Position numbers and translations under genes: made by a program. The notes below the pieces were generated by a model that was not told the origin of the DNA, made no database searches, and worked only from the letters and a program-made list of their open reading frames with translations. Positions 22,285 through 31,115 of a stretch of 40,086 nt of DNA are shown here, piece by piece (the first letter of the stretch is position 1; each line of letters starts with the position of its first letter). Source of the DNA: JBGPYM01 sp041493205 (GTDB lineage Bacteria > Bacteroidota > Ignavibacteria > UBA10030 > UBA6906); the NCBI GenBank assembly GCA_041493205.1, contig JBGPYM010000002.1, forward strand, positions 1-40,086, written 5' to 3'.

Positions 22285-23037
22285 ATGGACGCAAAAAACA
22301 GAGATTTGCTGAACAGAGACGTGGACGGTGCGGTGACGGATACTGACCGCCAGCAGGTCCAGCGGCTCCTCAAGCGCAGCGCCGAAGCCCGGCGATTCCA
22401 CGCCGAACTGACGCGGCTCTCCCGCCTTCTCTCCGGCGTGGCGGAAGTTGATCCGCCGGTGCACCTCGCGAACAGGATTCGCGCCGCGGTCCATGGCCAT
22501 GACGCCCCCATCCAACCGCGCACACACATCTGGCGCGAGAAATTGACTTCCCTTGTGCATCCGCCGACCCCCCTGCGCTACGGGTCGGTATTTGCCGGTG
22601 GACTTGTGGCAGGCCTCTTCCTGTTTATGACCTTTCTGCAGCCCCTGGACCGGTCATCGGTTCCTGACAGCGCTGCCGCCGGCACCGTTGTGGGACGTGC
22701 AGAATCCATCACTGTCGCCGCCGGTGATGCATCAGGGTCGGTCCGCGTTATGCGCCTCGGAGGGTCGAGCGAGCTTGCGGTCCGGATGACCCTGAACCGC
22801 GGCATTGTCACACGCCTCAGTTTTGATCCCTCCCGGATTACTCTCAAAGGCATCCGCGGGCCCGAAACACCCTCTGGAAGTCTCACGGTCCGGGAGGGCG
22901 TGGTGGAGCTCGCCGGAACGGGGATCCAGGCATGCACGCTTGACCTCGTCCCCCGTACGCCCGGAGCCTCCGTCGCTGTATCGCTCATGGGTGCCGAGGG
23001 GGAACTCCTTCGCAAATCAATCCCGATAGCAGATTAG
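22285..23037 (+). CDS. membrane-bound anti-sigma factor-like protein
   Basis: 250 residues. The cytoplasmic part (1-98) is helical, with an RsbA/RseA-like pattern (VDGAVTDTDRQQVQRLLKRS) but without the HxxxCxxC zinc motif of ZAS anti-sigmas. One membrane helix spans about 99-118 (YGSVFAGGLVAGLFLFMTFL). The extracytoplasmic part is beta-rich, from about 130 to 250. Position four bases after the ECF sigma gene and this topology make an anti-sigma role likely. A purine-rich GGGTAGGGTG stretch precedes the ATG. Its transmembrane design makes it a plausible target for intramembrane proteolysis, for example by the PrsW-type protein encoded at 27167. Confidence 0.75.
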   Translation: MDAKNRDLLNRDVDGAVTDTDRQQVQRLLKRSAEARRFHAELTRLSRLLSGVAEVDPPVHLANRIRAAVHGHDAPIQPRTHIWREKLTSLVHPPTPLRYGSVFAGGLVAGLFLFMTFLQPLDRSSVPDSAAAGTVVGRAESITVAAGDASGSVRVMRLGGSSELAVRMTLNRGIVTRLSFDPSRITLKGIRGPETPSGSLTVREGVVELAGTGIQACTLDLVPRTPGASVAVSLMGAEGELLRKSIPIAD

Positions 23038-23125
23038 GCTGCAACAGGCCCAACACCCGGGAACAACGGAAGTATTTAAAACAAAGAACCAGTTTTCGCA
23101 CCGGACACCCTTCACAGGAGGCTGT

Positions 23126-24073
23126 ATGGAACAGAGCAACGAACCAACGACTTCAGGACCGAAGCGTTCCCTGCTTATCGGCGCGGCAGTTCTTGCCATC
23201 TGTGCCGTCGTGTACTTCTCGTATTACACCTCCTCTCCGGGAGTTGACAATGCCAGCGGCACCATCGGCGCCGCGAAGAAGTACCGGTCGGGCCAGATTG
23301 CAGAATCAGACGTGAAACTGGCCGAGGCGGGCACACACAATGCGGTCACGGTGAAGGATCCTGCTGACGAGAACGCGGCGACGGAACTGCGCAGCACTGC
23401 AGCAGCCCTCGGGATAACGGCCCGCGATCTCGGTGCACAGCAGTCGTTCGACCGCACCGCGGCCGCCGATCTCGCCCGGGCAGCGGCAGAACTTGGCAAG
23501 ACCGCGCAGGTCGCCCTCGACCACCAGGCATCCCTGGAAAAAACGGTCGTCGCGGACCTGCAGAGCCAGGCGTCGGCATTGCAGAAGAGCGCCGCAGAAG
23601 CCCTGAACAATCAGGCATCGCTCGAGAAATCAGCAATTGTGAATCTCGAAAACAGCGCCCAGTTGCTGGAACGTGCGTCCCTCGCCGCACAGCCCGCCTT
23701 CGAGCGGACGGCCATCGCGGAGTTCTCCCGCACGGCGGAGTCGCTGAATAATGCTGCAAAAGACCTGGGCTCACACCAGGGATTCGACAAGTCGGCGGTT
23801 GCAGAGCTCCAGTCGACGGCGGCCGCTCTCGCACAGGCGGCGCAGGCCATCGGACGCGCCGGCAGCATCGATCGCAACGAAGTCGCCACTCTCATGCAGC
23901 GCGCACGGGAACTGGACAGAACAGCGACAGGCATCCTGGAATCCAAGTCAGGCCTGAGCCGGAACGCGGCGGCAGACCTCGGGCAGAAGTCACAGGCCCT
24001 GGAAAAACAGCTCGCGAGTTTCGAGCGCACCGCGGGCGCGACGCTGGAACAGAAGGCCTCCAGCGACCAGTAA
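23126..24073 (+). CDS. membrane-anchored coiled-coil protein of eight ~28-residue repeats
   Basis: 315 residues, unknown family. A short cytoplasmic N-terminus, one membrane helix (about 14-33) and a linker precede about eight helical repeats starting near residues 79, 107, 136, 165, 191, 219, 247 and 276 (spacing 26-29). Each begins like F/L-D/E-R/K-T/S-A and continues A-x-D/E-L-xxx-A-xx-L-xxx-A-xx-L-xx-Q; examples are SFDRTAAADL, SLEKSAIVNL and AFERTAIAEF. Four heptads per repeat predict a long coiled coil outside the inner membrane. AGGAGG sits just before the ATG. It lies 88 bp after the anti-sigma gene and is followed by a strong terminator, so it is likely the last gene of the sigma-factor operon or a target of that sigma. 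Confidence 0.8.
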   Translation: MEQSNEPTTSGPKRSLLIGAAVLAICAVVYFSYYTSSPGVDNASGTIGAAKKYRSGQIAESDVKLAEAGTHNAVTVKDPADENAATELRSTAAALGITARDLGAQQSFDRTAAADLARAAAELGKTAQVALDHQASLEKTVVADLQSQASALQKSAAEALNNQASLEKSAIVNLENSAQLLERASLAAQPAFERTAIAEFSRTAESLNNAAKDLGSHQGFDKSAVAELQSTAAALAQAAQAIGRAGSIDRNEVATLMQRARELDRTATGILESKSGLSRNAAADLGQKSQALEKQLASFERTAGATLEQKASSDQ

Positions 24074-24094
24074 TACCCCCAACCACACACACCG

Positions 24095-24136
24095 TACGGG
24101 AGGGTGGCGACTGCCACCCTCCCGTATTGTTTTCTT
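24095..24136 (+). terminator. strong intrinsic terminator
   Basis: A perfect 14-bp stem (24095-24108 with 24113-24126, arm TACGGGAGGGTGGC) with loop GACT, followed by TTGTTTTCTT. It ends the transcript that includes the coiled-coil protein gene. Confidence 0.92.
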
Positions 24137-24202
24137 CCGCAGTATTCAGTACCCTTCCGTGCACTTCCGCAGATCGCAGACAGACACCGGAGCAGATCTT
24201 TC

Positions 24203-27154
24203 ATGCGGCATACCCCCCGACGCACCGTCCTGACCGCCGTTGCTGTGGTCTCCCTCGCAGTGTTCCCTCCGCCGGCAGGATCGCAGGTGTTTGTCCGTGA
24301 GACGGGGAACCTCCGGCTGATCACCCTCGACCGCGCACACGCCTACCTGGTGCCACACGCGGCAGCAAGCTTTGAAAATTCCCTCCGCTTCCATCGCACG
24401 CTCTTCGACTACACGCCGACCGAAAAAGTCACCGTCTTGCTCCACGATTTCAACGACTATGGGTCGGGCGGCACCAATACGATCCCGTGGAATTACCTGA
24501 GCATCGGCATCGAGCCGTATGACTATGTCTATGAAACGGCTCCGACCAATGAACGGATGAACTGGGTCATGAACCACGAGCTCGTGCACGTGCTTGCAAC
24601 GGACAAGGCCGCGGGAAGCGACAATATCTTCCGGAGCATCTTCTTCGGGAAGGTCACCCCGATCGCGGACAATCCTATGACCATGGCATACAGCGCACTC
24701 ACCAGTCCGCGCTGGTACTCCCCCCGCTGGTACCACGAGGGGATTGCAGTGTTCCTCGAGACCTGGATGTCGGGAGGCATCGGACGCGCGCTGGGCGCAT
24801 ATGACGAGATGGTCTTTCGGACGATGGTCGCCGACAGCAGCTATTTCTACGACTACGTCGGTCTCGAGTCGGAAGGGACCACCATTGATTTTCAGATCGG
24901 CGCCAACGCATATCTGTACGGCACCCGGTTTGTCAGCTACTGTGCCATGCAGAAAGGGCCGGAGAAGCTTCTCGCCTGGTTCAACCGGTCTGCCGGCAGC
25001 TCCCGCACCTACTCCGCACAGTTCGAAGAGGTCTACGGGCGGTCACTCCGCGGGGCCTGGAGCGATTGGATCGCCTGGGAACATCGCTGGCAGAAGGCAA
25101 ACCTCGATTCCGTGCACCGGAATCCCGTCACACCCATGCGCCCCCTGACGGCGGACCCGCTGGGTTCCGTTTCGCGCGCGTTCGTGGACCACGGGCGAGG
25201 GTCGCTCTTTGTCGCCATGAACAGGCCGGGTCAGCTCGCCGCGATCGCCGGGGTGGACCTTGCCGACGGGTCAGTGAGGACGCTGTGCGACGTTCCGTCG
25301 CCTGCCCTCTATTATGTCTGTTCCATGGCGTACGATTCCGCATCAGGCACGTTGTTCTATACGACGCACAACAGCACCTCCTGGCGCGACCTCCGGAGCG
25401 TGGATGTCCGGACCGGCGAGAGCAACGAACTGATCACCAACGGACGTATCGGCGACCTGGCATTCAACCGGGCGGACCGGTCTCTCTGGGGCGTCCAGCA
25501 TCATAACGGGTACTCCACGCTCGTGCGCATCCCCCCTCCGTACACGCACTGGGAGGATGTCCTTCCCCTCAAGTACGGACGGGATCTGTACGATCTCGAT
25601 GTGTCCCCCGACGGGAGCTTGCTGACAGCCTCCATGGCCGAAATCAGCGGCCGCCAGAGCCTGATTGCCATGCGCACCGACAGCCTGCGTGCCGGTTCAA
25701 TGGCCTATGATGCGCTGTACGAATTCAAGGACAACGCACCGATGAATTTCGTCTTTTCGCCGGACGGACGATACCTGTACGGATCCACGTATCAGACGGG
25801 CGTTGCGAATGCGGTCCGGTACGACCGGAGCACCAAATCAATGGAGTGGATCTCCAATGTGGAGACCGGCGTGTTCAGGCCGGTGCCGTTCGGTCGGGAT
25901 TCGCTCCTGGCATTCCGCTACACCGGCAGAGGGTTCCTTCCCGTCATTGTGCCTGTCGTCGTGCGGGAAGACATCAGTCCCATTGTCTACCTCGGACAGG
26001 CGGTGGTAGAGAAATATCCTGTGCTGATGCAATGGAAGATTCCTCCCCCGTCGGTCGTCAACATTGACTCATTGACCGTCTTTGCGGGAGAATACGACAG
26101 CTGGAGCCATTGTGGACTCGCCTCCGCATATCCCCTCGTTGAGGGGTATAAAGACTATACGTCCGTCGGCGAACGGTTCAATCTGCAGGATCCGCTCGGG
26201 GTCGCCGGTTTCATTCTGACGGGCTCATTCACGCCCTCCCGCGGCATACCGCCCGCGGAGCGTTTTCACGTTTCCGCCGAGGCCCGCTGGTGGCAGTGGA
26301 GGCTGACCGGTACGTACAATGCAGCCGACTTCTACGACCTGTTCGGCCCGACCCGGACCAGCCGCAAAGGGTACAGTGCAGGACTCCGGTACAGCGAATA
26401 CCTTATCTTCGAGAGGCCGAAGACGCTCGAGGTCAGCTTCGCGGCGACGGTGTACGCAGGGCTTGACAGGTTACCCGAGTACCAGAACGTCACGGCGTCG
26501 TTCGACAATTTTACCACGATCAACGGCCGGCTGACGTATGCATACATGCGACGTTCACTTGGTGCCGTGGACAATGAATCCGGCGTGGGCGCGTCGCTCA
26601 ACAGCCTGAATGCGATCGTCCGGGGGGAATTCATTCCCCGCGTGTACGGAACGGCGGATGTGGGATTTGCCCTGCCGATCGATCACTCGTCGCTGTGGCT
26701 GCGGGGGGCAGCAGGGTGGGGAGGAGGAAATCGCGACGATGTGTTCGGCGGCTTTTTCTTTGGCGGCTTCGGGAATAACTGGGTGGATTTCAGAGAGCCG
26801 AAGCGGTACCGGGAGTATTACAGCTTCCCGGGTGCGGAGCTCAACAGCATCGGAGGCACGACCTTTGTCCGCGCGATGGGGGAGTGGACACTTCCGCCCG
26901 TCCGCTTCCGGGAATTCGGCTTTCCCTCGCTGTACTGCACATGGATGCGCGCCGCCCTGTTTTCGTCTGTCATCAGCACCAATATTGACAATGCCGCATT
27001 CCGGACGCGGGCACTCTGCGCCGGTGCACAGGTGGATTTCAAGCTGGTACTGTTTTCCCATCTCGATTCGATGCTCTCATTCGGATATGCGGCGGCAGCG
27101 GGAGAGCATGCACGCATGACGCGTGAGTATATGATTTCCCTGAAATTGCTCTGA
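24203..27154 (+). CDS. outer-membrane gluzincin metallopeptidase with beta-propeller and barrel domains
   Basis: 983 residues. The ATG at 24203 starts a signal peptide (VLTAVAVVSLAVFPPPAGSQ). Residues about 30-310 are a peptidase_MA-like zinc peptidase with HELVH at 125-129 and a probable third ligand, Glu179 in WYHEGIAVFLE. Residues about 315-640 contain WD40/TolB-like blades (LAFNRADRSLWGV, YDLDVSPDGSLL, FVFSPDGRYLYGS). The last 300 residues are rich in alternating aromatic strands (RWWQWRLTGTYNA, YSAGLRYSEYLIF) and end EYMISLKLL, suggesting an outer-membrane beta-barrel. I infer a surface-anchored peptidase; the substrate is unknown. It follows a terminator and precedes a PrsW-like gene by 12 bp. 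Confidence 0.8.
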   Translation: MRHTPRRTVLTAVAVVSLAVFPPPAGSQVFVRETGNLRLITLDRAHAYLVPHAAASFENSLRFHRTLFDYTPTEKVTVLLHDFNDYGSGGTNTIPWNYLSIGIEPYDYVYETAPTNERMNWVMNHELVHVLATDKAAGSDNIFRSIFFGKVTPIADNPMTMAYSALTSPRWYSPRWYHEGIAVFLETWMSGGIGRALGAYDEMVFRTMVADSSYFYDYVGLESEGTTIDFQIGANAYLYGTRFVSYCAMQKGPEKLLAWFNRSAGSSRTYSAQFEEVYGRSLRGAWSDWIAWEHRWQKANLDSVHRNPVTPMRPLTADPLGSVSRAFVDHGRGSLFVAMNRPGQLAAIAGVDLADGSVRTLCDVPSPALYYVCSMAYDSASGTLFYTTHNSTSWRDLRSVDVRTGESNELITNGRIGDLAFNRADRSLWGVQHHNGYSTLVRIPPPYTHWEDVLPLKYGRDLYDLDVSPDGSLLTASMAEISGRQSLIAMRTDSLRAGSMAYDALYEFKDNAPMNFVFSPDGRYLYGSTYQTGVANAVRYDRSTKSMEWISNVETGVFRPVPFGRDSLLAFRYTGRGFLPVIVPVVVREDISPIVYLGQAVVEKYPVLMQWKIPPPSVVNIDSLTVFAGEYDSWSHCGLASAYPLVEGYKDYTSVGERFNLQDPLGVAGFILTGSFTPSRGIPPAERFHVSAEARWWQWRLTGTYNAADFYDLFGPTRTSRKGYSAGLRYSEYLIFERPKTLEVSFAATVYAGLDRLPEYQNVTASFDNFTTINGRLTYAYMRRSLGAVDNESGVGASLNSLNAIVRGEFIPRVYGTADVGFALPIDHSSLWLRGAAGWGGGNRDDVFGGFFFGGFGNNWVDFREPKRYREYYSFPGAELNSIGGTTFVRAMGEWTLPPVRFREFGFPSLYCTWMRAALFSSVISTNIDNAAFRTRALCAGAQVDFKLVLFSHLDSMLSFGYAAAAGEHARMTREYMISLKLL

Positions 27155-27166
27155 GGGGCCGGTTCC

Positions 27167-28156
27167 ATGGAATTCCTGCTCGGCCTTCTCCCTGTCTGTG
27201 CTTTTCTCGCTGCGCTCTATCTCATGGACAGCTACAAGCTCATCCCTGTCCGCTCACTCGGTTGGTCCCTGGCGGCCGGATGCGGCGCGGCGGTTGCCGC
27301 CTTCGGTCTCAACATGTTCCTCTCGGACGTCACGGGGCTTTCCTTCGAGCCGTTCTCGCGGTACGTCGCACCGGTGACCGAGGAGACGCTGAAATCGGTA
27401 CTGCTGGTGCGTCTGTTGCTGACGCGCAGAACGGGGTTTCTTGTCGATACGGCGATTCACGGCTTTGCAATCGGCGCGGGGTTTGCGCTCGTGGAGAACA
27501 CCGGTTATTTCCTTACGCTGGGGTCGTCCTCGACGCTCCTCTGGATCGTCCGGGGCTTTGGCACGGCGATGATGCATGGTGCGGCGACGTCCATCGCGGG
27601 CATCATCGGGAAGGTGCTGACGGAGCGGGCGGGGTCGGCGTCCCCTGCCACCGTCTTCCCAGGTGTGCTGGCTGCGATACTCATACACTCCGCGTTCAAT
27701 CACTTCTTTCTCACCGCGGTGACGACCACCCAGCTGATTATCCTGGTGCTCCCGGTCCTGATGGGCGTCGTGTTCCGCCGGAGCGAGAAAGCGGTCCGGC
27801 GGTGGCTTGGCGTCGGTTTCGACTCCGACAGGGAGCTGCTGGAGATGATCACCACGGGCCGTCTCCGGGAGACGAAAATCGGCGTGTACTTCCAGACGCT
27901 TGAATCAAGGTTCCGGGGGGAAATTCTCGCCGACATGGTCTGCATGCTCCGGATCCATCTTGAGCTTGCGATTGCCGCGAAGGGGCTCCTCCTCATGCGC
28001 GAGGCGGGATTTGAATTTCCACCGGACCCGGAGTGGAAGGAACAGCTTGCGGAACTGCACTACCTCGAACAGAGCATCGGACGCACGGGCATCCTCGCCG
28101 CCGAGCCATTCCTTCACACCTCCCGGCACCAGCTCGCGCAACTGCTGCGGGTGTAG
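27167..28156 (+). CDS. PrsW-family intramembrane glutamic protease
   Basis: 329 residues. Motifs of the family: EE at 72-73 in VTEETLKSVLLVR, ALVEN (Glu110), MMHGAATSIAG (His137) and HSAFNHF (His174, His179), spread over about seven membrane segments in residues 1-200. The C-terminal 130 residues are soluble and helical. Bacillus PrsW cuts the anti-sigma RsiW at site 1 and releases an ECF sigma factor. The ECF sigma and membrane anti-sigma genes lie 4 kb upstream on the same strand, so a similar role is plausible but unproven. GAGG lies ten bases before the ATG. Confidence 0.9.
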   Translation: MEFLLGLLPVCAFLAALYLMDSYKLIPVRSLGWSLAAGCGAAVAAFGLNMFLSDVTGLSFEPFSRYVAPVTEETLKSVLLVRLLLTRRTGFLVDTAIHGFAIGAGFALVENTGYFLTLGSSSTLLWIVRGFGTAMMHGAATSIAGIIGKVLTERAGSASPATVFPGVLAAILIHSAFNHFFLTAVTTTQLIILVLPVLMGVVFRRSEKAVRRWLGVGFDSDRELLEMITTGRLRETKIGVYFQTLESRFRGEILADMVCMLRIHLELAIAAKGLLLMREAGFEFPPDPEWKEQLAELHYLEQSIGRTGILAAEPFLHTSRHQLAQLLRV

Positions 28157-28173
28157 CGGCCCATTGGTGCGGG

Positions 28174-28192
28174 AAGGGCGGCAATTGCCCTT
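28174..28192 (+). terminator. weak hairpin after the PrsW-like gene
   Basis: AAGGGC and GCCCTT flank a 7-base loop, followed only by GTTTC. It is a possible weak terminator between the PrsW-like gene and the M16 peptidase pair. Confidence 0.3.
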
Positions 28193-28262
28193 GTTTCAAG
28201 GGGAGCGCGATGCAACAGGGGGCAGGGCGGGCACGTAAGAGAATAATCAATCAGGAGGCAGG

Positions 28263-29618
28263 ATGAAACGAATCATTATGCTGGGCATGCTCGCCTGTTC
28301 GATCGCCACGGCAGGCGACGGCAGGCTGTCGGTGCCCTACACGCGCTTCGCACTCCCGAACGGCCTGGATGTCGTCCTCCATGAGGACCATGCGGTCCCG
28401 TCCGTCGCGGTGAACATCTGGTACCATGTCGGATCGGGACGCGAAAAGCCCGGGCGCACCGGGTTCGCCCATCTGTTCGAACATATCATGTTCGAAGGAT
28501 CCAAAAACGTGCCGGAGGGGAAATTCGACGAATGGCTCGAGGCGGCCGGGGGGGACAACAACGGCACTACGACCACCGACCGGACGAATTATTTTGAAAA
28601 CGTCCCGAGCAACGCACTCGAGCTGCCGCTGTTCCTCGAATCGGACAGGATGGGTTTCCTCGTCGATGCCATGACGCCGGCAAAGGTCGACGGTCAGCGT
28701 GACGTCGTAAAAAATGAACGGCGCCAGAGTTATGAGAACCGGCCCTACGGACTCGCTTCGATCCTGCTCAGTGAAAACCTGTACCCGCCGGACCACCCGT
28801 ACCACTGGCCCACGATCGGATCAATGGACGATCTGACTGCGGCAAGCTTTGACGACGTCGTGGAATTCTTCAAGAAATATTATGTGCCCGGGAACGCATC
28901 GCTTGTCATCGCCGGCGATATCGATCCGGCCGGCGCACGGGCACTGGTGGAACGCTGGTTCAGCGATGTCCCCGGAGGGAATCCCGTTCCGCCTCAGCCG
29001 GCGCCGGTAGCGTACCTGACGGAAGAGAAGAGAATTGTGCATGAAGACAAGGTCCAGGTACCGCGCCTGTACATTGCATGGAATTCCCCGCCGTTGTACG
29101 CCCCCGGAGACGCCGAGCTGGACATTCTGGCCAGTGTCCTGACCGCCGGCAAGAATTCCCGGCTCTACAAACGGCTGGTCTATGATATGCAGATTGCGCA
29201 GGACGTGACCGCCTCCCAGGCGTCCTCGGGCCTCGCGTCGACGTTTCAGATCATCGTGACCGCCCGGGCCGGACACGGGCTCTCGGAAATCGAGACAGTC
29301 GTGAACGAGGAAATCAGAAAGGTCAAAGCGGAGACTCCGTCGCAGCGCGAAGTCGACCGCGCCGTGAACCAGTACGAAGCCTCGTTTCTGGACAGGCTTG
29401 AGAATATCGGCACCAAGGCAGATCTCCTGAACAGCTATCTCACCTCCACGGGAAACCCCGACTTCTTCAACGAGGATCTGGCCCGCTACAAGGCGCTCGA
29501 TCCGAAAGATATCCAGTCTGTCGCGGTGACGACCCTGCGTGAGAACGGCCGCGTCGTTCTGAGCATCGTGCCGGAAGGGAAAACTGAACTTGCCGCGACC
29601 AGGGAGGATGGAAAATGA
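28263..29618 (+). CDS. M16 (insulinase/pitrilysin-type) zinc peptidase, catalytic subunit
   Basis: 451 residues with a probable signal peptide (IIMLGMLACSIATAG). The inverted zinc motif HLFEH at 70-74 in GFAHLFEHIMFEGS and the downstream Glu in VVKNERRQSYENRPYG (about 152) form the active site. The second M16 domain follows from about 190. AGGAGG lies just before the ATG. Such short M16B proteins work as dimers or heterodimers; the next gene, overlapping by 4 bases, encodes a partner without the zinc motif. It is likely periplasmic, degrading peptides, but the substrate is not known. Confidence 0.93.
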   Translation: MKRIIMLGMLACSIATAGDGRLSVPYTRFALPNGLDVVLHEDHAVPSVAVNIWYHVGSGREKPGRTGFAHLFEHIMFEGSKNVPEGKFDEWLEAAGGDNNGTTTTDRTNYFENVPSNALELPLFLESDRMGFLVDAMTPAKVDGQRDVVKNERRQSYENRPYGLASILLSENLYPPDHPYHWPTIGSMDDLTAASFDDVVEFFKKYYVPGNASLVIAGDIDPAGARALVERWFSDVPGGNPVPPQPAPVAYLTEEKRIVHEDKVQVPRLYIAWNSPPLYAPGDAELDILASVLTAGKNSRLYKRLVYDMQIAQDVTASQASSGLASTFQIIVTARAGHGLSEIETVVNEEIRKVKAETPSQREVDRAVNQYEASFLDRLENIGTKADLLNSYLTSTGNPDFFNEDLARYKALDPKDIQSVAVTTLRENGRVVLSIVPEGKTELAATREDGK

Positions 29619-31111
29619 ACAGAGAATTCAGCATGAAGAAATCAGACGTCAGAACGATGTGGGGAATGATCGTTGCCGCGATCCTCCTGTCACTTGCGCC
29701 GCTGACATACCTCCAGGCACAACCGGACCGGACCGGTCCGCCGAAACTGGGCCCCCCGCCGGCGCTCAAACTCCCCCCCATCCAGCACCTGAAACTCTCC
29801 AACGGGATCCCGGTCGTCCTGCTTGAAAAACATGCCGTGCCCGTCGTCCAGATCGACCTTGTGGTGAAGGCAGGTGCGTCGATGGAACCCCCCGAGAAAT
29901 CCGGTCTGGCGAGCATGACTGCGACAATGCTGATGGAGGGGGCCGGACTGCGCGACGCCCTCCAGCTCGCCGATGCGATTGACTATCTCGGCGCACACAT
30001 CGGAACGGGGGCAGGGCAGCACACGACAGGCATTTCATTCCACACGCCCGTCGGTAAACTCGACTCGGCACTTGTGCTTCTCTCAGACATTGTGCGCCGT
30101 CCTACGTTTCTGGGGGCCGATCTTGAACGGAAGAAAAAAGAGCGGCTGACCGCGCTGACGCAGTGGCGGGATGAACCGCGCATGCTTGCGTCGGTGATGT
30201 TTAGCCGCACACTGTACGGCACTGCGCACCCCTACGGCGTCCCGTCGATCGGGAGCGAGAAGTCGATACGATCGCTCACGCCGGACGACGTGCGAAAATT
30301 CCACGCCGGCTATTTTGTGCCGGGCAACACCACCATCGTCGTCGTGGGCGATGTCAACCCTGCAGCATTGCTCGCCCGCCTTGAAAAATCGTTCGGAAGC
30401 TGGAAAGGGAAGTCCGCCTCCCTGCCGTCCCTTCCGGCAATTGGGCAGATCAAGGAAAAGACGCTGGTCCTTGTGGACAAGCCGGGGGCACCGCAATCGG
30501 TGATCATGATCGGACGCATCGGCGTGCCGCGGCTGACCGATGATTTCTATCCCATCATAGTGATGAACACGATTCTGGGCGGGTCATTTTCGTCGCGGCT
30601 CAACCAGAACCTCCGCGAGAAGCACGGGTACACCTACGGGGCCGGGTCGCGTTTTGAGTTCCGTCCTCTCCCCGGGCCCTTTGTCGCGAGTGCCTCCGTG
30701 CAAACGGCGGTGACCGACAAGGCCCTGACGGAGTTCATGAATGAGCTGCGCGGGATTCTTGCAGAGGTCCCGGACGAGGAGCTCGCACGAGCGAAAAACT
30801 ACCTCGCGCTCGGATATCCCGGCGACTTCCAATCCGTCGGTCAGATCGCGGGCCAGATCGAAGAACTCGTCATTTACGGCCTGCCGGACGACACGATGAA
30901 CAAGTACATCGGGCGCGTCCTTGCGGTCACGAAGGAAGAAGTGCTGCGCGTGGCCCGGAAGTACGTTGTCCCGGACAACCTGGCGATCGTCATTGTTGGT
31001 GACAGGAAGGAGATCGAAGGGGGAGTTGCGGCGCTCGACCTTGCCCCGGCGACCTACCTGAGCGTCGAGGATGTCCTCGGGCCGGCGCCATCGGCCGGGG
31101 AAGGGAATTGA
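29615..31111 (+). CDS. M16 peptidase-like protein, non-catalytic partner subunit
   Basis: 498 residues. An N-terminal hydrophobic segment (MIVAAILLSLAPLTYLQAQ) looks like a signal peptide. Two M16 domains follow, but the zinc motif is lost: the HLFEHIMFEGS of the partner aligns with LASMTATMLMEGA. The C-terminal domain keeps the R/Y pair motif REKHGYTYGAGSRFE that closes the chamber around substrate. This fits the active/inactive heterodimers known in M16B proteins. The ATGA overlap with the catalytic gene and the GGGAGG upstream indicate translational coupling in equal amounts. Confidence 0.92.
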   Translation: MNREFSMKKSDVRTMWGMIVAAILLSLAPLTYLQAQPDRTGPPKLGPPPALKLPPIQHLKLSNGIPVVLLEKHAVPVVQIDLVVKAGASMEPPEKSGLASMTATMLMEGAGLRDALQLADAIDYLGAHIGTGAGQHTTGISFHTPVGKLDSALVLLSDIVRRPTFLGADLERKKKERLTALTQWRDEPRMLASVMFSRTLYGTAHPYGVPSIGSEKSIRSLTPDDVRKFHAGYFVPGNTTIVVVGDVNPAALLARLEKSFGSWKGKSASLPSLPAIGQIKEKTLVLVDKPGAPQSVIMIGRIGVPRLTDDFYPIIVMNTILGGSFSSRLNQNLREKHGYTYGAGSRFEFRPLPGPFVASASVQTAVTDKALTEFMNELRGILAEVPDEELARAKNYLALGYPGDFQSVGQIAGQIEELVIYGLPDDTMNKYIGRVLAVTKEEVLRVARKYVVPDNLAIVIVGDRKEIEGGVAALDLAPATYLSVEDVLGPAPSAGEGN

Positions 31112-31115
31112 CCCC

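Noticed and set aside
23059..23086. GGGAAC box with downstream ACAAAG as an ECF-type promoter before the repeat protein
   Set aside because: The -35 resembles GGAAC, but the -10 has no good match and the sigma's target motif is unknown; too weak to list.
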